DNA from: an uncultured Gluconobacter sp.
GTDB lineage: Bacteria > Pseudomonadota > Alphaproteobacteria > Acetobacterales > Acetobacteraceae
DNA length: 62,092 nucleotides
Reading direction: 5' to 3'
NCBI GenBank assembly: GCA_937880175.1
Contig: CALFLO010000096.1
Location: 1 to 62,092, forward strand
The first letter of the stretch is position 1. The number at the start of each line of letters is the position of its first letter. Under the pieces are notes generated by a model. That model saw only the letters and a program-made list of their open reading frames with translations, was not told where the DNA came from and searched no databases. A program made the position numbers and the translations under genes. Below, piece after piece: positions 45,257 through 53,789 of this stretch.

Positions 45257-46531
45257 TCACGGCTCTGACTGAAGCTGCGCAACAATGGCGCTGCTGATTG
45301 TCCGCCTCGTCGGACCGCCCAGCACATGGCCGAGCGGTGCCAGTACTTCGATATGGTCACAGACGATCTTGAAGACCGCGAGCATCGGCACGGACAGGAA
45401 CGCGCCTGAAATGCCCCACATCCAGTCCCAGAACAGCAGCGATCCCATGACGAAAACGGGATTGAGCGTGAAGCGCCGGGCCAGCAGCATCGGGGTGATG
45501 GTCTCGCCTTCCAGCACATGGATCAGCAGGTAGATCGACGGCGGCAGGAGCGCGTAAAGCAGCGAGGGGAAGCTGAAGAGCCCGACCACGAAATAGACCA
45601 CCACACCCGTCAGCGGACCAATGATGGGGATGTAGTTCAGCAGGAAGGCCAGAACGCCCCACAGAAGCGGGTTGGGCATGCCGGTCGCCCAGCACTGGAT
45701 CATGTTCACCAGCCCGACACCCAGGTTCATCATCGTGATCGTCACAAGATACAGTGACACATTCTGCTCGATCTGGGTCGCCATTTCCACGAGACGGCGT
45801 TTCTTGGCGTAGGTCGGCATGATCTCGACGCAGCGGCGCAGGAGCGTGTCGCCTTCCGTCATGAGGAAGAACAGCATCAGCAGCATCGAGAAGAAGCCGC
45901 CCGCCAGTTCGCGCGTCCCGGCCAGCACCGACGACCCCAGCCGTGAGAGCGCGGTTTCCCCGCTGATGGCCCCGGTCACGGCGTGCGTCGCGTGCGTACT
46001 GCCGGAATGGCCGCTGAACATGGCGGACAGGCGCATGTAATCGTGCTGGACCACGTCGATCGGGCCGCTGAGTACGGCCAGCTTGCTTTGCAGGGCGGGA
46101 AGCGTCTGGGGAGCACGGGTGATCCAGCCGGCGGCCGGAACGGAAATGGTCGTGGCGATTCCCCCCACGACGCCGAACATCATGATGATCAGCATGAGCC
46201 CCGCCACATGCCGTGGCAGACGCAGGCGCTGGGTCAGGAATCGCATGGGCGCGATCATGAGGAGGTTCAGCACGAGCGCGAAGACGAAGGGCAGCAGGAT
46301 CGGGGCTGTGAAATACAGCGAATAGAATACGGCCAGAATCGTCAGGATCAGGACGCACATGTCCCGGATGTTCAGGTGTTCGCGCAGGAGGTTACGGTCG
46401 AGCGTCGGGTCCGGAAAATCGCCGTCGGGCAACAGTCTTTCGTCCGGCTTTCCGGACGAAGAGGAGCTGTCGCTACAGGCAGGGTCGGCGGAAGGCGCAA
46501 TGGGACGGCCGGACATGTTTTTTGCCTGCAA
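45257..46531 (-). CDS. AI-2E family transporter (PerM/YdiK type)
   Basis: Inner-membrane protein of 424 aa with about seven or eight membrane segments. Seen: the early block ILLPFVFALVLNLLMIAPMRFL, and the conserved LLWGVLAFLLNYIPIIGPLTGVV with LLIHVLEGETITPMLL, both hallmarks of the PF01594 family. Members export various substrates, and some are Na+/H+ antiporters; quorum-signal transport is proven only in a few. The N-terminal ~55 residues are Ser/Asp-rich and cytoplasmic. The AI-2 link is not supported by context here. Confidence 0.88.
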   Translation of the reverse strand: MQAKNMSGRPIAPSADPACSDSSSSSGKPDERLLPDGDFPDPTLDRNLLREHLNIRDMCVLILTILAVFYSLYFTAPILLPFVFALVLNLLMIAPMRFLTQRLRLPRHVAGLMLIIMMFGVVGGIATTISVPAAGWITRAPQTLPALQSKLAVLSGPIDVVQHDYMRLSAMFSGHSGSTHATHAVTGAISGETALSRLGSSVLAGTRELAGGFFSMLLMLFFLMTEGDTLLRRCVEIMPTYAKKRRLVEMATQIEQNVSLYLVTITMMNLGVGLVNMIQCWATGMPNPLLWGVLAFLLNYIPIIGPLTGVVVYFVVGLFSFPSLLYALLPPSIYLLIHVLEGETITPMLLARRFTLNPVFVMGSLLFWDWMWGISGAFLSVPMLAVFKIVCDHIEVLAPLGHVLGGPTRRTISSAIVAQLQSEP

Positions 46532-46648
46532 CGAAGACGGAGCTTACGGATCAGAACGATCCGCAAAAGGACACAGTTGCGTGTTCTGCCCAAAAACCCC
46601 CTTGAACTCCAGTGGCATCCGGTCACTAAATCATGAGGAGCGCCTGTG

Positions 46649-46667
46649 GATGTGTTGTTGTCACATC
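46649..46667 (+). promoter_or_regulatory. Inverted repeat upstream of pqqA
   Basis: GATGTG-TTGTTGT-CACATC, a 6-bp perfect inverted repeat with a 7-bp spacer. It ends 31 bp before the pqqA start codon, within the promoter or leader. It could be an operator or a leader hairpin. Confidence 0.35.
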
Positions 46668-46698
46668 TGCCGGTTATCGGAGACCAAGGAGAAAAATC

Positions 46699-46779
46699 AT
46701 GGCCTGGAACACACCGAAAGTTACCGAAATCCCGCTGGGCGCAGAAATCAACTCGTATGTCTGCGGCGAGAAGAAATAA
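46699..46779 (+). CDS. pqqA: PQQ precursor peptide PqqA
   Basis: A 26-residue peptide that is the substrate from which pyrroloquinoline quinone is made. It begins MAWNTPKVTEIPLGAEI and carries the conserved Glu (residue 16) and Tyr (residue 20), which become cross-linked by PqqE, in the pattern E-x3-Y. A strong AAGGAG lies 8 bp before the ATG. It is separated from pqqB by a terminator-like hairpin, so pqqA can be made in excess of the enzymes. Confidence 0.97.
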   Translation: MAWNTPKVTEIPLGAEINSYVCGEKK

Positions 46780-46816
46780 GTCACTTTCCTGAGGCACCGT
46801 CCTTGAGGAATATGGC

Positions 46817-46850
46817 ACGGCCGCTCCCCCACGGAGCGGCCGTTTTCGTT
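46817..46850 (+). terminator. Terminator/attenuator between pqqA and pqqB
   Basis: An 11-bp stem (46817-46827 with 46833-46843), a 5-nt loop and TTTTCGTT. It should stop most transcripts after pqqA and let a fraction read on into pqqBCDE. Confidence 0.85.
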
Positions 46851-46893
46851 CATGGGCGCCCTGAGGCGCCCCAGTCAGACGGTTTGTGATAAA

Positions 46894-47808
46894 ATGATTG
46901 ATGTCATCGTGCTCGGCGCGGCGGCAGGGGGCGGGTTTCCGCAATGGAATTCCGCAGCGCCCGGCTGTGTGGCCGCCCGCACGCGACAGGGCGCGAAAGC
47001 CCGGACCCAGGCCTCCATCGCCGTCAGTGCCGACGGAAAACGCTGGTTCATTCTCAACGCCTCCCCCGATCTGCGCCGGCAGATCATCGAGACCCCGGCC
47101 CTTCACCATCAGGGCAGCCTGCGCGGAACGCCCATTCAGGGCGTCGTGCTGACCTGTGGCGAGATCGACGCCATAACGGGGCTCCTGACGCTTCGTGAGC
47201 GTGAACCTTTCAGGCTGATGGGCAGCGAATCGACGCTTCAGCAGCTCGCGGAGAATCCGATCTTCGGCGCGCTTGATCCCGAAATCGTCCCGCGTATTCC
47301 GCTCGTTCTCGATGAAGCCACGTCTCTGATGAACAAGGACGGGATTCCCTCCGGTCTTCTGCTCACGGCGTTTGCCGTTCCCGGCAAGGCGCCTCTTTAC
47401 GCAGAAGCAGCAGGGTCACGGCCGGATGAGACGCTGGGCCTGTCCATCACGGACGGAAAGAAGACGCTGCTCTTTATTCCCGGCTGCGCGCACATCACGC
47501 CGGATATCGTTGAACGGGTCGCTGCGGCCGATCTCGTTTTCTTCGACGGCACGCTGTGGCGGGATGATGAAATGATCCGCGCCGGACTGAGCCCCAAGAG
47601 CGGCCAGCGGATGGGGCATGTGTCGGTGAATGACGCCAGTGGGCCGGTCGAATGTTTCACGACATGCGAAAAACCTCGGAAGGTGTTGATTCATATCAAC
47701 AACTCAAATCCGATTCTGTTCGAAGACAGCCCCGAACGCAAAGACGTCGAACGCGCCGGATGGACGGTTGCGGAAGACGGCATGACTTTCAGACTGGACA
47801 CACCATGA
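46894..47808 (+). CDS. pqqB: PQQ biosynthesis protein PqqB
   Basis: A 304-aa metallo-beta-lactamase-fold protein that hydroxylates the Tyr of the cross-linked intermediate. Start MIDVIVLGAAAGGGFPQWN is the family hallmark (the upstream ATG at 46852 is not). A metal-site variant of the fold is visible in LTCGEIDAITGLLTLRE and FFDGTLWRDDEM. Last residues overlap pqqC (ATGA). Confidence 0.96.
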   Translation: MIDVIVLGAAAGGGFPQWNSAAPGCVAARTRQGAKARTQASIAVSADGKRWFILNASPDLRRQIIETPALHHQGSLRGTPIQGVVLTCGEIDAITGLLTLREREPFRLMGSESTLQQLAENPIFGALDPEIVPRIPLVLDEATSLMNKDGIPSGLLLTAFAVPGKAPLYAEAAGSRPDETLGLSITDGKKTLLFIPGCAHITPDIVERVAAADLVFFDGTLWRDDEMIRAGLSPKSGQRMGHVSVNDASGPVECFTTCEKPRKVLIHINNSNPILFEDSPERKDVERAGWTVAEDGMTFRLDTP

Positions 47809-48524
47809 CGCTCCTCACACCTGACCAGCTTGAGGCCCGGCTTCGCGAGATCGGTGCGGAGCGGTATCACAACCGGCACCCGTTCCATCGCAAACTGCAT
47901 GACGGCAGGCTCGACAAGGCACAGGTTCAGGCCTGGGCGCTGAACCGCTATTATTATCAGGCCCGTATCCCGGCCAAGGACGCGACCCTGCTCGCACGCC
48001 TGCCGACGGCCGAGCTGCGTCGGGAATGGCGCCGCCGGATCGAGGACCATGACGGCACGGAACCCGGAACGGGCGGTGTCGCGCGCTGGCTGATGCTGAC
48101 TGACGGTCTGGGGCTGGATCGCGACTATGTGGAAAGCCTCGACGGTCTGCTTCCGGCCACCCGCTTTTCGGTCGATGCCTATGTGAACTTCGTGCGGGAC
48201 CAGTCGATTCTGGCAGCTATTGCGTCGTCGCTGACGGAGCTGTTCTCGCCGACGATCATCAGCGAGCGCGTGTCGGGGATGCTGCGTCACTACGACTTCG
48301 TGTCGGAGAAGACGCTGGCCTATTTCACGCCCCGCCTGACGCAGGCCCCGCGGGATTCGGATTTCGCACTGGCCTATGTCCGCGAAAACGCCCGGACTTC
48401 CGAGCAGCAGAAAGAAGTCCTCGGGGCGCTGGAGTTCAAGTGCTCCGTCCTGTGGACGATGCTGGATGCGCTCGATTACGCCTATGTGGACGGCCATATT
48501 CCGCCAGGCGCCTTCGTTCCATGA
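47805..48524 (+). CDS. pqqC: PQQ synthase PqqC
   Basis: A 239-aa cofactor-independent oxidase that performs the final ring closure and eight-electron oxidation to PQQ. Typical blocks: YHNRHPFHRKLHDGRLDK, WALNRYYYQARIPAKDA, VDAYVNFVR and SSLTELFSPTIISERVSGM. Overlaps both neighbours by ATGA, indicating coupled translation. Confidence 0.97.
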   Translation: MTLLTPDQLEARLREIGAERYHNRHPFHRKLHDGRLDKAQVQAWALNRYYYQARIPAKDATLLARLPTAELRREWRRRIEDHDGTEPGTGGVARWLMLTDGLGLDRDYVESLDGLLPATRFSVDAYVNFVRDQSILAAIASSLTELFSPTIISERVSGMLRHYDFVSEKTLAYFTPRLTQAPRDSDFALAYVRENARTSEQQKEVLGALEFKCSVLWTMLDALDYAYVDGHIPPGAFVP

Positions 48525-48811
48525 CAAAAGCCCCCCCGGGTATTGCGGAGGAGACGGTGCTCTTCTTCGCCCGTGGCCACCGGCTCCAGCACGATCGCGT
48601 GCGGGATCTGTGGATCGTGCAGGCCCCTGAAAAAGCATTTGTGATTGAGGGCGCCGCGCCGCATATTCTGCGGCTGCTGGATGGGAAACGCAGCGTCGGC
48701 GATATCATCCAGCAGCTTGCAAACGAATTTTCCGCCCCGCGTGAGGTCATCGCGAAGGATGTCCTCGCGCTTTTTTCTGAACTGACAGAAAAGAACGTCC
48801 TGCAGATATGA
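48521..48811 (+). CDS. pqqD: PQQ peptide chaperone PqqD
   Basis: A 96-aa protein that presents PqqA to PqqE. It shows the RiPP-recognition fold: RGHRLQHDRVRDLWIVQAPEK, VIEGAAPHILRLLDGKRSVGD and IIQQLANEF. Start chosen at 48521 because it overlaps the pqqC stop by ATGA and matches the family length; the longer frame from 48440 is the shadow. Overlaps pqqE by 4 bp. Confidence 0.95.
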   Translation: MTKAPPGIAEETVLFFARGHRLQHDRVRDLWIVQAPEKAFVIEGAAPHILRLLDGKRSVGDIIQQLANEFSAPREVIAKDVLALFSELTEKNVLQI

Positions 48812-49899
48812 CACTTCCTTCGCCGCCGATGAGCCTTCTGGCTGAACTGACGCATCGATGCCCGCTTTCCTGCCCCTACTGCTCCAACCCGCTTGAACTC
48901 GAACGCAAAGCGGCAGAACTCGACACTGCGGCCTGGAGTTCCGTGCTGGAACAGGCGGCCGAACTTGGGGTTCTGCAGGTCCATTTCTCCGGTGGCGAAC
49001 CCATGGCCCGGTCTGATCTGGTCGAACTGGTTGCCGTTGCCCGGCGCCTCAACCTGTATTCAAACCTGATCACTTCTGGCGTCCTGCTGGACGAAGCCAC
49101 GCTGGAATCCTTGGACAAGGCCGGCCTGGACCACGTCCAGCTTTCCTTTCAGGATGTGACTGAAACAGGAGCCGAGCGTATTGGCGGCCTCAAGGGCGCG
49201 CAGGCCCGCAAGATCGCGGCGGCGCGGCTCATCCGGGCCTCCGGAATTCCAATGACTCTCAATTTCGTGGTGCACAGGGAAAATGTTGCCCATATCCCCG
49301 AGATGTTCGCGCTGGCGCGGGACCTCGGTGCGGGGCGGGTCGAGATCGCGCATACCCAGTATTATGGTTGGGGGCTGAAAAACCTCAATGCGCTTCTACC
49401 CAGCCGGGAGCAGCTGGAAGAATCGACCCGTGCGGTGGAAGCGGAGCGCGCGAAGGGTGGATTGTCCATTGATTATGTGACGCCGGACTATCATGCAGAC
49501 CGGCCCAAGCCCTGCATGGGGGGCTGGGGGCAGCGTTTCGTGAATGTCACGCCATCGGGGCGGGTGCTGCCGTGCCATGCGGCGGAGATCATTCCGGATG
49601 TCTCGTTCCCGAACGTGAAAGACGCGACTCTGTCCGAGATCTGGAACATCTCGCCCCTGTTCAACATGTTCCGCGGGACGGACTGGATGCCGGAGCCCTG
49701 CCGCTCCTGCGAGCGCAAGGAGCGCGACTGGGGCGGATGTCGCTGTCAGGCAATGGCACTGACGGGGAACGCGGCGAACACGGACCCGGTCTGCGAACTT
49801 TCTCCCTTCCATGAACAGCTTGTTCAGTCTGTGGAGCAGTCGGTACAGTCCCTGCCGGCGCTCACCTATCGCCGTTTTTCTCCCGGGTCTTCGAGATAG
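48808..49899 (+). CDS. pqqE: PqqA peptide cyclase PqqE (radical SAM)
   Basis: A 363-aa radical S-adenosylmethionine enzyme that forms the Glu-Tyr carbon-carbon bond in PqqA. The [4Fe-4S] motif CPLSCPYC is near residue 18, and the SPASM cysteines follow at KPCMGGWGQRF, LPCHAAE, EPCRSCERKERDWGGCRCQA and DPVCELSP. Length is typical. Last gene of pqqABCDE, followed by a strong hairpin at 49902-49937. Confidence 0.97.
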   Translation: MTLPSPPMSLLAELTHRCPLSCPYCSNPLELERKAAELDTAAWSSVLEQAAELGVLQVHFSGGEPMARSDLVELVAVARRLNLYSNLITSGVLLDEATLESLDKAGLDHVQLSFQDVTETGAERIGGLKGAQARKIAAARLIRASGIPMTLNFVVHRENVAHIPEMFALARDLGAGRVEIAHTQYYGWGLKNLNALLPSREQLEESTRAVEAERAKGGLSIDYVTPDYHADRPKPCMGGWGQRFVNVTPSGRVLPCHAAEIIPDVSFPNVKDATLSEIWNISPLFNMFRGTDWMPEPCRSCERKERDWGGCRCQAMALTGNAANTDPVCELSPFHEQLVQSVEQSVQSLPALTYRRFSPGSSR

Positions 49900-49901
49900 G
49901 G

Positions 49902-49937
49902 GACGTTCTCTCCCAACTACAGGCCGGGGAGAACGTC
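49902..49937. terminator. Terminator between pqqE and a convergent gene
   Basis: A stem formed by 49902-49914 with 49926-49937 (GACGTTCTC with CCC across a one-base bulge). It begins 2 bp after the pqqE stop and ends 8 bp before the stop of the convergent glycosyltransferase gene. No T-run, so it may work from both sides. Confidence 0.65.
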
Positions 49938-49945
49938 ATGCGGTT

Positions 49946-51118
49946 TCACGGGTGGGGGCGATAACCCATCTTGTGACCCGCGAGGAGATAATGGTCGAGC
50001 ATATCGCGGTAGTGCCCCTGACTGACGGCCAGTGCGGCCATCGGGTAGCGGGAGCTGTAAAATGTCTCGTCGAAGAAGAACGGCTTACGACTTTCCCAGA
50101 ACCCCGCTTCGCAGAAGTGGTTGACCAGTCCGGAGTTTCCGAAGCTCTTATACAGTTGCCCGAATTCAGGATAAAGCGCCAGATATTCTTCAGCATTGAA
50201 CAGGTTTAGCCCTGCGTCGAGAGAGCGTTCCTTGGGTTTGCAAATATCACGAAGCATTTCTGTTTCGGAATACTGCCAGAGATTCCGGATCGGATCCATG
50301 TATTCCCGGTAGTCCGCGATGTTGCGAGCAAAGTAGATGGGGAATGTATAGAATTCGTAACGTTTATCATCGAGGGGCAGAAGCATGGCGGACGGGTGCT
50401 GCGCGGGTGAGAAAATGCCAGCCACCGGGAAGAAGATTTTTTTGGCGTTTGATAGCCATGCTGCCAGCCAGGAAAATGTGCTCAGGGCAGGGACAATGTA
50501 GTGTGATTTGCGGATAAAATCGAAATCGCGTTCGACGCCGCGCGAAGGTATGAAAGTTGCGGTCGGAAAGCGTTGCTTGAGCTCTTCCAGATAGGGAGAG
50601 GGATCAAGCTGCCCATAGAAAATCGGATGCTTTCCGGTCCGGGCAATCAGGGCTTCATAAAATTCCGGGGGCAATTGCGTATAATGGGGGTGAATGGCCT
50701 TCAGGATATCGCCGCCGCGAATATTGATGACGAGATCGTCTTCGCCTCCATGATCGTCTGTATCGGTCAGGGCCGGGAATTCGCGATCATAGTCAAAGGA
50801 CGACCTGTCCGGGAAATTGCTGATATGCTGATAAAAACCATCAAGCGTCAGAAAGGACGCGTCACACTGGTGGATGGCGTTCTTGTAACCCTCGAAAGGA
50901 AATGCGCCCTGCAGGCGGCCATTCGTGGCATTGCGATCGTGCAGCCCGATCATGCCGTGAAGATCGTGATCCGGAAGGTTGATGTTGAAGAGTGGAATGT
51001 GAACGTGGCGTAAAGTACCAAAACCCAGGGTTTTTCTGAGTTTCAGGGCTGTCAGGTACATCATGATGATGTTTCCCGGGTTGCCCTGGGCCCATATCCG
51101 TATGGAAAAATCTCTCAT
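49946..51118 (-). CDS. GT11-like (fucosyltransferase-type) glycosyltransferase, second copy
   Basis: A 390-aa paralogue of the protein at 2878-4068. It shares the start RIW..GNPGNI, IRGGD at 133-137 and STFSWLAAWL at 213-222 in the same alignment positions. These correspond to the GT11 HxRRGD and STFSWWAAWL motifs, suggesting transfer of a deoxyhexose or similar sugar onto a surface glycan. The last ~80 residues hold two repeats (FNAEEYLALYPEFG... and FFDETFYSSRYPMAALAVSQG.YRD..DHYLLAG). The start is the ATG at 51118, matching the paralogue; the frame opens 15 codons earlier. Base composition is nearer the host than the first copy. Confidence 0.65.
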   Translation of the reverse strand: MRDFSIRIWAQGNPGNIIMMYLTALKLRKTLGFGTLRHVHIPLFNINLPDHDLHGMIGLHDRNATNGRLQGAFPFEGYKNAIHQCDASFLTLDGFYQHISNFPDRSSFDYDREFPALTDTDDHGGEDDLVINIRGGDILKAIHPHYTQLPPEFYEALIARTGKHPIFYGQLDPSPYLEELKQRFPTATFIPSRGVERDFDFIRKSHYIVPALSTFSWLAAWLSNAKKIFFPVAGIFSPAQHPSAMLLPLDDKRYEFYTFPIYFARNIADYREYMDPIRNLWQYSETEMLRDICKPKERSLDAGLNLFNAEEYLALYPEFGQLYKSFGNSGLVNHFCEAGFWESRKPFFFDETFYSSRYPMAALAVSQGHYRDMLDHYLLAGHKMGYRPHP

Positions 51119-51442
51119 GTGCAGCCCTAAACCAGCAGTTAGTTTTTTATCCTGCCAGACCATATAATCGTAAGAGCTACCAAGTCTATAAGGCTTCTGA
51201 AAAGTATCTGAGGTTCAGGGACGGGGATTGAAGACCGGAATGCGGGCTCTCTCTAACTGCCGCCATTTACCAGGTGCCCGGCACAGGGCGCGGGGAAGGA
51301 CAGTCTTCCCCGCAAAACACACATCCCCAAGACAGATTCATGATCCTGGTTCATGGGTCATAACATTGGACTGGAATTAATTCCGGGAAATCCCGCGAAC
51401 AGACAAACGTCGGGATTTCCCTTTTTCCAGTCCGGACTTTCT
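51119..51442. other. Spacer with one long hairpin, no gene seen
   Basis: I see no coding sequence here. It holds a perfect 11-bp inverted repeat, GGGAAATCCCG (51385-51395) with CGGGATTTCCC (51411-51421), 15-nt loop, directly followed on the plus strand by five T (51422-51427), and a palindrome GGAATTAATTCC (51373-51384) directly beside it. The hairpin lies just after the stop of the minus-strand secreted-protein gene, although the T-run is on the plus strand. Confidence 0.6.
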
Positions 51443-53665
51443 TTACTGTGTGAGGGCGTTGTTCTGGCTGTCAGTCCATTTGGACACTGATGAATGCCAG
51501 TATGCCTCAACACCGGTTATGCCGTTCAGCTTGCAGTCGGAGCACCAGGCGTGCTCCCCGTCGTACTGTGCCCCTGGCATCGCCGCGAGCGTATAGGTCG
51601 TCGTATCAAGCACGCGGCCTGCTGCGATGGTGGAAGTCCCTCCGTTTGCGGCATGAACGGTCATATTGGCGTAGCCATCCGTGGTCATGTAGTTCCCGAC
51701 CCCGACCCCGGCTCCACTTGCAGGTATGAGGATGAACTGTCCGCCCTGACCCGTCGTCACATTTCCCCCGAAAGTTGCATCACCGGTGGGACTGAGGGCG
51801 AACTCCGTCGAGGTTCCTTTCATGACTTCCAGAAGGTCGGCGTTGTAGGAAGCATCAAAATACTGGCCAAAGCCCGCAACATGTCCAGAAGGCTGGTTCC
51901 CAAGGATAGCGCCATTTCCCCCTGTAATAGTGTTCGGGTTCAGGCGGGGCACACCTTTTGAATCGATCGCGACACCACAGTTGAATGTGGTGCCGTCATT
52001 ACCGCAGAGCGCAAAGCCGCCAAACAGTCCGTTCCAGTTCCACTCAATGTCCGCCTGTGCGGAACCGGTGTCGATCCCGGCGCCTTTGCTGCCACCGATA
52101 ATAATCCCCAGATGCGGAAGAATATTGGTTGCCGCCGTTCCCTGTCCCTTTGTGGTTTCCGCAATATGGTACATCAGACGGAAATCTGCTGCTCCAGTAG
52201 AACGGCCATCGAACTCCGCGACTTCCTGATCATAACGATTGAGTGAAGTCTCAAGCTGGCCAAGCTGACACGCCCCTCCGATCCATACCCCGGCGCCTTC
52301 GAAAGCGCTCTGGTCATAATAACCGGAGCCATCGGGGTAACAGCTGTCGCCAGCCATGAAGTGGCGGGGTGTATTGCCGCCCGCATAAAAGCCCATGCTG
52401 TCATGCGTCAGGACACTCGTGTGGTTCGGGTCCATGCTGAGGTTGATGACATACCCAATGAATTTGACCTTATTGGCCCGGGTTTCATTCGAGATGATCA
52501 TGTCCATCTCGTCGCCGGAATAGGATCGAACAACCGAAGTTGATGCGTTTCCGGTACCACCGCCTCGGGTACCGTCATAAACCATGAACTCGTTGCGGGC
52601 GAAGGCCTTGTTGAAGCCGCCCACCCCGACCACCGGCGTCGTGCGGTTAGACCAGAACGTGCTCTCCAGAGATGTGGTACTCGGCACATCACCGGTCGAT
52701 GACTTTAACTGTCTGCCCCAACCATAAACATTGATCGTGGTCACATTATTGGCCGTTGAGACCGACTTCACGACGCCCATGTAATAGTCGGCGTCCTCGG
52801 TATCGGTGGGTGTTACACCCGGGATCTGCGAATTCGTAAAGATCGTCATCATTGGCTGGATATGCGCGAGTTCAGCCGCCGTCAGCGTGTCGGAGATCGT
52901 CACACTCGTTGCAGTATAGCTTGTCACCGGAAGAACCAGGTCAAAGCCTGAATTCACGGGCGCAGTAAATAGGCCAACACCATCGGCACTCGGGATGCCG
53001 CCAGATTGTGCTGTATCGACAGCAGAAATGGCAGCCTGCTTTATGGAAGATGGCTCCATGAAGATGCACATCGAACACCCGGCATTATACCCGCCGGTCG
53101 GCACGCCGTTCAGGATAATGCTCTGGTAATTTCCTGACTGCGAATTCGTAGCATACGAATTGTGGGGAAGTGAAACCGGCATCCCGCCCATGCGCATGAT
53201 GGAGTTGCCGTCCCACCAGTAGAACGGACCGTTCCCGTTTGCAGTCAACTGGGGATTAAGGGTGTTATAAACGGTCGGGACGACCGTATCGTTGATTTTT
53301 TGACCTGTGACGACAGAGTCAGTGAGGATTGACGATGTCACTCTACTGTTCTGGTCAAGGCCCGCAATGCCGTTTGGGACATTGATCATGTTGGTTTCAA
53401 GACCGTCGCAGGATAACGGGTTGCCGCTACCATCTGTTCCGCAGATCTGTTCTGTGACAGTGACCGGGCGCCACTGTCCGGTATTGTCTTTATACGTGAG
53501 AGATTTCGAAATATTGGGATTTTTTGCTGAAGTAGTAAAAGTAACAGGCTTGTTTGTGCCCGAATTATCACGGTATGTTGTAACAAGTGGTGCTGCTGTG
53601 CAAAATGCAGGGAAAAGTAGAAAAGCACTTAAGACATACTTGAATACTGTATTTTTGTGCATCAC
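51443..53665 (-). CDS. Large exported protein with tail-fibre-like C-terminus
   Basis: A 740-aa protein with a signal peptide (VFKYVLSAFLLFPAFCTA), low in Arg/Lys and rich in Gly, Thr, Ser and Asn, so probably beta-rich and extracellular. The C-terminal ~45 residues (DTTTYTLAAMPGAQYDGEHA, GITGVEAYWHSSVSKWTDS) resemble the end of phage tail fibres, and TGDATFGGNVTTG is the kind of triple-beta tail-fibre repeat. No phage genes surround it. I do not recognise the rest. It lies between the two glycosyltransferase genes, and its start is only 11 bp beyond a strong terminator. Confidence 0.75.
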   Translation of the reverse strand: MMHKNTVFKYVLSAFLLFPAFCTAAPLVTTYRDNSGTNKPVTFTTSAKNPNISKSLTYKDNTGQWRPVTVTEQICGTDGSGNPLSCDGLETNMINVPNGIAGLDQNSRVTSSILTDSVVTGQKINDTVVPTVYNTLNPQLTANGNGPFYWWDGNSIMRMGGMPVSLPHNSYATNSQSGNYQSIILNGVPTGGYNAGCSMCIFMEPSSIKQAAISAVDTAQSGGIPSADGVGLFTAPVNSGFDLVLPVTSYTATSVTISDTLTAAELAHIQPMMTIFTNSQIPGVTPTDTEDADYYMGVVKSVSTANNVTTINVYGWGRQLKSSTGDVPSTTSLESTFWSNRTTPVVGVGGFNKAFARNEFMVYDGTRGGGTGNASTSVVRSYSGDEMDMIISNETRANKVKFIGYVINLSMDPNHTSVLTHDSMGFYAGGNTPRHFMAGDSCYPDGSGYYDQSAFEGAGVWIGGACQLGQLETSLNRYDQEVAEFDGRSTGAADFRLMYHIAETTKGQGTAATNILPHLGIIIGGSKGAGIDTGSAQADIEWNWNGLFGGFALCGNDGTTFNCGVAIDSKGVPRLNPNTITGGNGAILGNQPSGHVAGFGQYFDASYNADLLEVMKGTSTEFALSPTGDATFGGNVTTGQGGQFILIPASGAGVGVGNYMTTDGYANMTVHAANGGTSTIAAGRVLDTTTYTLAAMPGAQYDGEHAWCSDCKLNGITGVEAYWHSSVSKWTDSQNNALTQ

Positions 53666-53675
53666 TTGATCTCAC

Positions 53676-53705
53676 AAAAAAAAAGCCATCTCGCAAGAGA
53701 TGGCT
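53676..53705 (-). terminator. Intrinsic terminator after the GT61 gene, before the secreted-protein start
   Basis: On the minus strand a perfect 9-bp stem (53697-53705 with 53684-53692, GCAA-type loop) is followed by nine T. It lies 85 bp after the GT61 stop and ends only 11 bp before the next start codon (53665), so it is in the leader of that gene. Confidence 0.92.
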
Positions 53706-53789
53706 GAATTACAAATGAAGGATTTATATTTTTTAGACTATCATTACATAGCAAAAAAACGCGTTCGAAGCAAGAATTTTCCGCCGAAA

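Noticed and set aside
51385..51427. Plus-strand terminator at the hairpin with T-run
   Set aside because: Stem and T-run look good on the plus strand, but no plus-strand gene lies upstream of it; reported only as a hairpin in the spacer.
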